Source: Gamsiella multidivaricata (taxonomy: Eukaryota; Mortierellomycota; Mortierellomycetes; Mortierellales; Mortierellaceae). From it: a stretch of DNA of 64,000 bases. The DNA is taken from the NCBI RefSeq assembly GCF_025024155.1, contig NW_026251715.1, positions 372,001-436,000 of the forward strand, given 5' to 3'. The notes under the pieces are model-generated. The model was given only the letters and a program-made list of their open reading frames with translations, made no database searches and was not told the DNA's origin. The first letter of the stretch is position 1. Each line of letters starts with the position of its first letter. Below, piece by piece: positions 55,227 to 64,000 of the stretch. The translations under genes and the position numbers were made by a program.

Positions 55227-58041
55227 GGAAATTCAAGGCCACCGAGAGACTTGTCCCTGTACAAGTGAAAGTGAAGGTAGGGGTGAAGGATGGGAGGACG
55301 ATACATGGATTAGTCGCAAAGATTCCATCGGCCAGGAACATCGTCAGGAATATCTTCCTGTGCCTGTTCGGGCTTTGTATGCATTTGTGTATGTGGGCAT
55401 GAATGCATGTGTGTAGTCGATTCGGTGCTGGTGGAGACTCACACGAAAGAAATAAAAAGATAAAAAAAAAAGTAAGACTGCCGGTTCCTGGGTCAGCCCA
55501 GTCCTGTTGCTGCTCCGAGAGCGATAATTGGAGCAGGAGAATAGAATTGGGGGCGAATGAGTGAGAATCGGGGAATTGAGTGCCAGAGTGGACGGTTGAG
55601 TGAGAACGAGATATACGGGGTATAAGACAGAGGGAAGAAGGTATAGTCGAAACACGAGAGGAGCAATAGCTCGATGAAAATGAGAGGGAAAGGAAGAGAG
55701 GGAGGGGAATGAAGAAAAGGGAGGTAAAAAAAAACGTTTCTTCTACAACACTCGCTTCCGTGGGTGGACAGAGCGTCATATTGGTTGGATAGTGCACACA
55801 CACACACATACACACACACATATACACACATCCACGCACGGAGACGAGAAGAATGAGTGGAAGACGAGCAAAAAGAGCCGATGAAAGCCAGACAGACTGT
55901 GCAGCGGACGAAAGAGCGACGGAGCGATGCGGTGCGGTGCAGCTCAGTCGATGACTCTGCAAAGAAACATTCGTGCACAACACAGACACACACACACACA
56001 CAGACACACAGACACATACACACACATGGAGACTTCTCTTCCTCTGTAACAACATCACCATGTGTGTATCCTTTGCAACGGTATAAAAAAATAGAAAAAG
56101 TCTCTTAATCCAACAATGTAGCATATATCTCTGCAAACAGTGCTACGAGAGTCGGACAGTGTTACAACAGTGAGCCCTGAGAAGACAAAGAAAAAAAAAT
56201 AATAAAATGGTAATAAATAAACATGCATTTGGGGCATAATTATTATGGGCCCAAAGGATAAGATGTAAATGGATGCGAGCGGGAATGGAAGTATGGAGAA
56301 CGCATAGATGTGTGCATCTGGGGACAGGGTACATGCAGTGCATGTGTACGGGCGAGGAGAGGTGTAGATGTCATCAAAGATGGTTCGATAGTTCCCATTT
56401 GCTCCATTGCTCTGCCAATATCCATGTCCATATCTATATCCATATCTATATCCATATCCCATATCCATGTTGGCAGCAAAGACACCTCGTCATTTGCGGA
56501 GCAATGAAAAAAAAAAAGGGTCCTTCTCTTTCAATGAAATATAGGGCCATTACCATCAACTATATTCCGCAAACAGGAACGCCGATAGATGGCCGATGGA
56601 TGGCCGATGGGTGAGGACCCATTGGGCAGATTGGAAGGCGCACACACATACGCAAACGTAGATACACATACATGCATTCACCCATGCAGACAAAGGCGAA
56701 GGCTAGAATGAAATGAAAGAGCACAATAACAAACAAACAACCAAAGAAGACAAAGAACAAGAAAAAAAAGGGCAAGGGGGGGTATGAGTGGTCGAGGAGG
56801 TACAGAAGCACACACATACCCACACACACCCACACCCACATAGCACACGCAGATATTAAACACACGCCAAACACACATTCGCACATACAAAGGCGTTTGT
56901 TGCTATTGTCAAGAATATCGGCCAATTGATTCAACGGTCGACAGAGTGACGAAGGGAGGGCTTGAAGGATAGGCATATTAGTCTATATATACCGAATAGC
57001 CAGTGTGATGACGGGATGGTGGGATGGTATGATGATGTGATGGCGTGATAGTATGATGTGTGTGTGATGTGCGTGATGGTTCGGAGAGGGAGGGTGGGGT
57101 ACAGATGAGGGTTTGTTCTCGGCACTGTTGCTGGATTGGGGAGAATAGCAGATGACGCAGCGGCGGTGCTTGGAGTGTTGTTGGTCTTACGTTGTTGATG
57201 CAACTCTTTTTTTCTTTCTTCTCTGCGAGGGGGCAAGAGGATGAGAGTCTGACACAGAGAGAGGAAGGAGAAATCGCAAAAAAAAAAAAAAAAAAAGTGT
57301 CGGGGCGTCGTTGTGAATTTTCCTCGCGAGGGGGTGATGGAGATGGTGGTGGCGGTGGCGGTGGTGAAGGATGGGTGAGGGGGAGGGGGGAGAGATGGAG
57401 GGAGAAGGAAGCACCGACTGGCAGGGATGGTCAAGGGATGGACTCGGCAGCGAGAAGACGAGAAGAGAGAGAGCGAGAGAGAGAGAGGAAGGAGTTTTGA
57501 CCTGCGGGTGGAGGCAGATGAATGAAAGGACTCGGATGGCGGGGCGGCAGGGCGGGCAGAAGGGGATTTGGTTGGTTGGTTGATTTTGACAGGACAAGAC
57601 AAAAAAAAACGGTAAAGTCAAAAGTCAAAGTCAACAATGCTTCACTACGATCATAATCACACCCAAAATGCAGATGCTTGCTACTCCTGAAAATAATAGA
57701 GTAATAATGCTTCTGCTGCTTCCATTGCTGCTGTGCCTACTGTAATTCTGCTTCTTCTGTGGGCCTCCTTCAGAGTCAGAGGCGAATCTTGGTGCAATGG
57801 AGACCCAGACAATTACATTTGTAGACAGCAAAGTCGTCATTCAAGGCCAGCAGACTACCCCAGATCCAGTGCCGGTGGGAGAGTAGCGGGAAACGGGAGT
57901 AGTCATGCGTCCAGCGGGAGGAATAAAATCCACTTTATTTGTTCTGTGTATGCACAGCCTTGCTTGCTGTCTCGGAAAAAATGTTTATTCGCAATAAGCA
58001 TTCCTGCACTGTCAAACACTGGACATGCCCCACGTTGTTCC
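55227..58041. other. 2.8-kb intergenic region rich in microsatellites
   Basis: Contains (CA)n at about 55795-55832 and 55979-56026, a TATCCA hexamer array at 56418-56467, GT/CA-rich DNA at 56640-56890, A18 near 57280 and purine-rich DNA at 57330-57500. One small frame with a membrane helix (57631-57840) is listed separately. Two AATAAA motifs on the minus strand near 57930-57990 fit the 3' end of the DENND11-like gene. Confidence 0.6.
57631..57840 (-). other. Small minus-strand frame with C-terminal membrane helix (69 codons)
   Basis: The frame reads TNVIVWVSIAPRFASDSEGG, a Lys/Ser/Asn-rich linker, then one hydrophobic helix IITLLFSGVASICILGVIMI followed by VVKHC and stop. The layout is that of a tail-anchored protein. 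There is no known family and no clear upstream exon, and it lies just past the poly(A) signals of the DENND11-like gene. It may be a small gene, a missed last exon, or chance. Confidence 0.3.
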
Positions 58042-60618
58042 TTAGGATGGCGGCAAACAGCAGCTTGAAAGATTACAGCACCAAACACTAAACCCAGAGT
58101 CATCGAGCTGGACTTCTGAACCAAAGTACAGGCGTCCCAGCTCATGGACAAAATCGCAGTCTTTGAACGGATCCAGGCCCAATTGGCGCATGTCCTGCCT
58201 GGATATCTCAACCGGTCGTCTCGACGCATCCTCCTCGGCGATAATCGAAACAGACTCAGCCTCCTCAAAAATGGCTGCTGTTTCCTTGAACGCTATCAGT
58301 TGACCCAGATCCATAAATAATATCGAAGTGAGATTATGGAAGAACCTAGACAATGCAAGGGGTCAGACACACAAGAGAGAAGATGGTCAGTGGTATGAGA
58401 CAAGATCAAGCTGAACACATCCGCATCCTACCAAAAGAAACCAGGTTGTTACCTGATGGCTTCTGTGTCGGAAGAACCACTAGCTTGCGTATGTATAACC
58501 TGCAAGCGCGCACCACTCAGCGGTCCATTCTCATCCTGGGACTCATGCTCCTGCTCAGGAACTGTCGCTCGTGGGAGCAACGACTCTAATCCATCCTCTT
58601 CAGAATCCTCACCTCCATACCACCACCACCAGCCTCCAGTGAGCATCTTTCGAAGTGTGTCGGACATATTGAATCCACTCACAGGCATACCCGCCGTAGA
58701 ATCGATGGTGGGCAGCTCTGGCTCATGTAGCTCTGATGCGTCCTCGGTCTCTCCAGGGTCTGTATACGACCCTGAGGATGCTGCCTCGGCGTATAGCCGC
58801 CTTTGCATCCATTCCTGACGCCTCCGGAATCGTCCCAGTTCTTGGAGCAGTATAAAATACCGACGGTTGTCGGCCGCATTAGGATGGCACTCTGTTTGTT
58901 CAAGTCCTTTGCCTGTTGACTTAACTATTTGTATCAGGGGATGGGCACTCGATGGAGTAGCATATATTGCCTTCGTAGTTGGTGCAGATAAATCGACGAG
59001 GACATCATACAATTGAGACTTGAATAGGAACAGTTTGTCCGTGGTACCTGAGAAATTAAAAGTTATCGCGGCGTCAGAGAGAAGTCAATGAAAGTCCGCG
59101 AATAAAGTGGAGCAGTGCTTTCTCGAGGGACTTACAGGCAACATATCCGCCTCGCAAGGCCTCCATATGGTCAATGTCATGGATGCCAACGCAAAACAGC
59201 GGCTGTATCTTCTCGTTTGATTTACTCTGTGATATAACGCTGGTTCCGAAAGGCACGGTCGCCATAAGACAAACATTGTACACTAAAACATGACAACAAT
59301 TCAAAGTGCGTTAGTAAATAACATTGAACGCGCGTAGCAGTTGATTTAGGCGGATGAGGCCACACAACGTACCAAAGAGACAGGCAGACTCGATTGGAGG
59401 AGGGGTATATATGAGAATGCGCTTCCTCAGCAGGGCAGCCTTCCAAAGAATGTAAATGGACGGTCCCAATGCCTGTACAAGGCGAAGAAAATGGTGCGAG
59501 GGGTGTGATGCCTATGGAGCCGCGAATAAGATAGTCGGCAGGTCGAGGGGGTACACACCGGTAAAAGCGCATTAGCATCAAATGCTGCAGTTATCTTGTA
59601 GAAACAAACATGTAATAGCCAAACTTACAGGAATATCGTCTGTCTGCGTAACTTCATGGCGTCCGTTTTGGGATTGTGTGATTGCCGGAATAGGTTCTGA
59701 AAGCGTGAAAGAGCGACTGATTCGACGAATGTTGCGAGCGCGATAAGCGTCCCGTTTGCTGGAGGATGTCGAAGGTCCCGCTGCATGCAGTGGCGTTTTA
59801 TGTCGAGCAAAATATGCAGCCAACTCTGTCGTATCCGAGTCATTGGTGGCGTGGTGCCTGCAGGCATAGATTACATTGAAAGCGGACTGTCAGTGAGGAG
59901 CCATGATCTGAAGAGGAGAATCAAGTCAAAGTTGGTATGGACGTCTGTTATATCACATACCTTGCCTGGCCTTTCAAGAACTGGACATGTCTCCAGACTT
60001 GTCCACATCGCCCAGTATCGGCACTTGGTTTGACAAGGATCCCGACAGAGGCCATCTGCGCTCCACGATGCTCCACATTACTTGACGGCACATTTGCATA
60101 CACCGATACTCCAATACACCCTTCCAGCTGAAAATATCTACAGTAGCCGGGCAAGGAAACCAAAGTCGATTAGTATTAGTTCAAGCGCGAACTCAGTATA
60201 GCGGTAACTCCCCACGTTTGTCTTTGCACGAATGGTTGTAGCATACATCACGTCCTGCGAACTGTTGTGGAGACCGCTCGGGAGGGCAGAGAACTCAATG
60301 CCGTTAAGCTGGATTCCTAAGGCAGGCATTGATGGCAATGAGACACGGGAACAGGGTCAGATATACATTGCTGACACGTTCTCGCACACACTGTTGCAGT
60401 ATCAGCATCCGGTGACGACTTTTCATGCCACGAATGGTGTATCCAGTTGAATGTGCTGAACAGGTGTGCATACCTGGCGTAGAATCACTCCATTCCAGTA
60501 TATTGCCCCGGCGGGTGTCGAAGCGGACAAGAAAGACGGCGTCGATGGTGGGGATGTCAATGTCGCTTTCTGCCATGACTTGAGAGGGTGCAGCATCAAC
60601 AGCGGCGAAATCAAGCAT
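58042..60618 (-). CDS. DENND11/LCHN-like DENN-domain protein
   Basis: Nine minus-strand exons (60618-60474, 60316-60193, 60137-59961, 59857-59629, 59594-59559, 59472-59373, 59282-59136, 59047-58453, 58345-58042) close in phase at 618 residues. Recognised blocks: DAVFLVRFDTRRGNILEWSD; NGIEFSALPSGLHNSSQDVM; EGCIGVSVYANVPSSNVEHR with RGAQMASVGILV; ALGPSIYILWKAALLRKRIL followed by IYTPPPIESAC; VYNVCLMATVPFGTSV; and GGYVACTTDKLFLFKSQLYD. These follow the LCHN/DENND11 (DUF2347) order. DENN proteins act as exchange factors or adaptors for Rab GTPases; the exact target is unknown. A Ser/Glu-rich insert with GGWWWWYGGEDSEEDGLE separates the last blocks. The C-terminal 20 residues are the least certain part. 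Confidence 0.85.
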
Positions 60619-61270
60619 GTGGGGAAGATGCGAATGCAATGTGCAGTGCAAGGGATTCCTGCAATACAAGTCACCGTCCGCAAAAAAGGGTTGTGTTGGA
60701 CAGGGGCTGCCTGCTCACATCACATGTAGGCCTGAACATCTATGCTGAAAAACAGACGAAATAGTTGGAAACAAGAGAAGGGCAGAGGGGCCGAGAATGT
60801 TTGGGAGGGAGCCAAGTGGAGTCCATTCCGGTAGCTCAATTGCAGAAGCAGGGGCCACTTAGAATGTGAAACGGATTGAGATTGATACGGAATGCTATTA
60901 CAAGAACTCTGCACGCTCGTGCAGCCAGGCACGACAAGCACGACGCTTGTTTAATCACAGAGAATGACTCTTGCAGGTCCATGCGCGTTTGCGCTTCCTC
61001 CGTCTACTTCTTCTTATGCCATTTCTTCTTGTTCCCATGCTCGCGAATCATATTTTGACTACATACAATATTGTTATGTCAACTCTGCGATTGGAGACTG
61101 AATTCAATTGGCGTCTGCGCTGTTGCGCCTAGAGGATACGTACGCAGCACGTACACTCTCATCCACTTAAAAAATAACCTCTTTTTTTTTTTTTTTTTCC
61201 TTCCTTTTCCTTGCTCTTCGCTCTACTAACACCCCCATAGGTCTTACAACAACATCCCTACCACCGCACC
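60619..61270. other. Divergent promoter region of the DENND11-like and SAH1 genes
   Basis: A 652-bp spacer with a T-rich run at 61181-61199 shortly before the SAH1 leader. No gene seen. Confidence 0.6.
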
Positions 61271-62991
61271 ATGACCTTCAAAATCGGTAAGTCCTTTCCC
61301 TGCCCCTCCTCGCCCTCTACACTACCCGCATCACATTCGCGATACATCTCATTTCCTCTGCATCCATCCCCACGTTGTTCTCTACAGTTCTATTGTGCTA
61401 TCTGTGGCACTTCAATAAGAAGTAGGATCTTTCCATAACTTATGACCCCTTTCTGTGGGAATTCGAGCATTGTTTGTTGCTAGTCGGGCATTGTCCGTCG
61501 TCTCTCCTATCCACCATCAACTTCCGGAATGAACTAGTAACTGGCTTCTTTTCTCAGCCCACTAAATTGAGGCAATTGCTAACCATTCTTTCGCACAATT
61601 TGCGTGCCCATAGCTGATATCAGTCTCGCTGCCTTTGGCCGCAAAGAGATCGAGCTTGCCGAGAATGAGATGCCCGGTCTTATTGCTCTCCGTCAAAAAT
61701 ATGGGCCTCAGCAGGTGCTAAAGGGCGCCCGCATCGCCGGCTCGCTCCACATGACCATCCAGACTGCCGTTTTAATCGAGACCTTGACCGCTCTCGGCGC
61801 TGAGGTTACCTGGACTTCCTGCAACATCTTCTCGACCCAAGACCACGCTGCTGCCGCCATTGCCGAGTCTGGTGTCCCTGTACAATTTTCTTCTTTGTTT
61901 GTATCCTCAATTGCTTTAGCTACATTTCGAAAAAAGAGACTTAACAATTGAATCGCATTCATGTTGTCAAATATGATTAGGTCTTTGCTTGGAAGGGAGA
62001 GACGGATGAAGAGTACATGTGGTGCCTCGAGCAGCAGCTCCGCGCGTTCAAGGACGGCAAGGGTCCCAATATGATCTTGGACGACGGTGGTGACTTGACC
62101 ACTCTCATTCACGAGAGTCACCCGGAACTTCTGGACGAGATCAAGGGCATCACTGAGGAGACCACCACTGGGGTCCATCACTTGTACAAGATGCTCAAGG
62201 AGAACAAGCTCAAAGTTCCCGCCATCAATGTCAACGACTCTGTCACAAAGTCCAAGTTTGACAATCTCTACGGATGTCGTGAGTCCTTGATTGACGGAAT
62301 CAAGCGCGCCACCGATATCATGATTGCTGGAAAGGTTGCTGTCGTTGCCGGATACGGCGATGTCGGTAAGGGTTCTTCTGCTGCCCTCAAGGGCATGGGC
62401 GCCCGCGTCCTTATTACTGAAATCGATCCCATTAACGCTCTCCAAGCTGCCATGGAGGGCTACGAGGTCACTACGATGGAGGAAGCCGTCAAGGAGGGTA
62501 ACATCTTTGTCACCACCACCGGCTGCCGTGACATTATTCGTGGCGAACACTTCTCGGCCATGAAGGACGATTCGATTGTCTGCAACATTGGCCACTTTGA
62601 CATCGAGCTGGATGTCGCCTGGTTGAAGAAAAATGCTGTCGCTCACGTCAACATCAAGCCCCAGGTTGATCGCTTCCAGATGCCCTCCGGCAACCACATC
62701 ATCCTCTTGGCCGAGGGCCGCCTGGTTAACTTGGGATGCGCTACGGGTCATCCTTCGTTTGTCATGTCCAACTCGTTCTCAAATCAGGTCTTGGCCCAAA
62801 TTGCACTCTGGACCGATAATGGGTCCTACCCTCTGGGTGTCCATATGCTTCCCAAGAAGTTGGACGAGGAGGTCGCTGCTGCTCATTTGGACAAGATTGG
62901 AGTCAAGTTGACCAAGTTGACCACTGTTCAGACTGAGTACCTTGGCCTGAACGCTGAAGGCCCCTTCAAGCCTGAGCACTACCGCTACTAA
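61271..62991 (+). CDS. SAH1: S-adenosyl-L-homocysteine hydrolase (adenosylhomocysteinase)
   Basis: Three exons (61271-61286, 61614-61879, 61981-62991) give 430 residues, full length for the family. It splits S-adenosylhomocysteine into adenosine and homocysteine with bound NAD, relieving product inhibition of methyltransferases. Motifs: [102 protein letters not shown] site [39 protein letters not shown]; and the invariant C-terminus KPEHYRY. The first exon carries just five codons and a base, and its 327-nt intron is long. Codon bias is strong, suggesting high expression. Confidence 0.97.
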
Positions 62992-63559
62992 GCAACTTTT
63001 CTCGCTGGACCGCAAGTATTTTTAGGGATAAGAACGCTAAGGGATCTGATGTCCTTTGTTCTCAATTGCAACACACATACACCACCCAATCTTCACCCGC
63101 CATTCCAGGCACAGCAAAATCAATTCAACTTGTACAATAGCATTACATTTCTCCCTCTCCTATATACTCCATCCCGCACTTGCACATAGTCAGCATTCAT
63201 CCATAAACTAAAAACTTTGTTTCAACACAAGAAAGCTTCGCCTTCAGAGGACTGCTCTGGATACATAAAATATGCACAATGCCGGATATACTCACTTTGG
63301 CCATGACTCCGAAGTGCTTTGGACGAAGCGGACACTGCTCAGTCTCGGATATAGAGCAGAGCAATATATCAGCGTCGATGTTGCTCTGCCTAATTCAATT
63401 GCAGCCGGAACATTAGACATGACATCTACTTGGCCAGACTTCCACTCGTAGACTGCCTTATTAAGGGGTCTGAGGCATCCTCACAGCGAAAAGGTCCACT
63501 ACCTCGGTACCCCAATCGATTCCTTTTTCACTTTCCTCAACACTTTGCCATCAAGAATA
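62992..63559. other. Intergenic region between SAH1 and RCC1
   Basis: SAH1 3' flank and RCC1 promoter. No coding sequence recognised. Confidence 0.6.
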
Positions 63560-64000
63560 ATGTCCCAAGGTAACAATGAGAAACGCGTTTTCACAGACCT
63601 CGTTTTGCTAATTCCTCTCCTCATCTACCCTCTGCCTGATTTGATGAACTTGCGTTGCTGAATTCTCGTTCAATATGTCTGTTCACCTCCATTATCGCCC
63701 TTGCATCCAATGCTGCCTTGCCTTGGGTTTAACCTCAATAGGCACAACTAAACGCGCACGCGAAGGTCATTTTGCGGCTCCAGGACTTAAAAAGACGAAA
63801 TCGCACCAGACAACGCAGTCGGATCTGCTGCCAAAGCCTACTCGCGATACAACCCCTGGCCGTGTGTACGTCTTTGGAACTGGCGATTGCGCCCAGCTTG
63901 GACTAGGAGAGGACATTCTCTCCAGGAAAAAGCCAGCCAATCTCGCAGCGCTCAATGACGAGCAGATTGTCGACATTGCTGCGGGTGGTATGCACAACAT
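63560..64000 (+). CDS. Regulator of chromosome condensation RCC1 (Ran GEF), 5' part
   Basis: Exon 1 (63560-63569) has only ATG TCC CAA and a base, followed by a 172-nt intron; exon 2 starts at 63742 and runs off the window. After a basic N-terminal tail (GTTKRAREGHFAAPGLKKTK) the first RCC1 blade appears: TPGRVYVFGTGDCAQLGLGE, then IVDIAAGGMHN. RCC1 (Pim1/Srm1 in yeasts) loads GTP on Ran at chromatin; the basic tail fits chromatin binding. The call rests on one blade only, and other RCC1-repeat proteins exist, but the short basic N-terminus favours true RCC1. Confidence 0.85.

Noticed and set aside
55493..56023. Cys/Val-rich minus-strand frames that look like secreted proteins
   Set aside because: They are read from (CA)n microsatellites; no signal peptide with a stable mature domain.
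61708..62751. 347-codon minus-strand frame opposite SAH1
   Set aside because: Same antisense shadow effect of a highly biased, highly expressed gene; its partner SAH1 is unmistakable.
1..64000. CRISPR array, operon or prokaryotic defence island
   Set aside because: No direct-repeat/spacer arrays. Spliceosomal introns and fungal genes show a eukaryotic nuclear locus.
1..64000. tRNA or rRNA genes
   Set aside because: I scanned by eye for the TTCGA/TTCAA T-loop with a matching acceptor stem and for rRNA-like blocks and saw none; a covariance scan would settle it.

Overview
This is nuclear DNA of a fungus. Nearly every gene is broken by short GT-AG introns (about 55 to 150 nt, a few of 600 to 1000 nt), and spacers are rich in poly-A/T and CT/GA tracts. 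The proteins are fungal: an Opi3-type phospholipid methyltransferase, the large NAD-dependent glutamate dehydrogenase, an SH3-WW-RasGEF, a Psr-type phosphatase and an Rxt2-like protein. A cobalamin adenosyltransferase (41.6-43.2 kb), absent from most Dikarya but reported from early-branching fungi, points to Mucoromycota/Mortierellomycota; a Mortierella relative is my inference. I rebuilt the exons by eye from splice signals, and each multi-exon model was accepted only when the reading phase closed from start to stop.

Layout. 0-6 kb is dense: 3' end of OPI3, a CDK1 with a repetitive N-terminal extension, an EIF1AD-like protein, V-ATPase subunit e and BUD32. 6-14 kb is gene-poor, with decayed coding fragments, a diverged pair of coding repeats and one convincing small gene, a cysteine-rich secreted protein with a TATA box and STRE-like sites. 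14-35 kb holds a 2H phosphoesterase, the RasGEF, a CaM kinase with two microexons, the Rxt2-like protein, a 1044-residue low-complexity protein and an OSCA/CSC1 channel. 35-45 kb holds GDH2, the cobalamin adenosyltransferase and complex I subunit NDUFA13. 45-47.4 kb looks like decayed genes on both strands. 48-64 kb holds a FUBP-like three-KH protein, prefoldin subunit 3, the Psr-like phosphatase, a DENND11/LCHN-like protein, adenosylhomocysteinase and the 5' end of RCC1.

There is no operon or obvious biosynthetic cluster. Thematic links exist but no proven co-regulation: OPI3 makes S-adenosylhomocysteine that SAH1 removes; BUD32 (tRNA t6A), EIF1AD and the KH protein act on RNA; CDK1, RasGEF, CaMK, the Psr-like phosphatase and RCC1 are signalling or cell-cycle genes. 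Divergent pairs with short shared promoters include prefoldin 3/KH protein (239 bp) and EIF1AD/VMA9 (372 bp).

I did not find a wholly new system. The best leads are the SUMO-consensus repeats on CDK1, the stress-promoter small secreted cysteine-rich protein, the cobalamin enzyme with no visible mitochondrial presequence, the microexons of the CaM kinase, and the decayed gene families at 6-14 and 45-47 kb.
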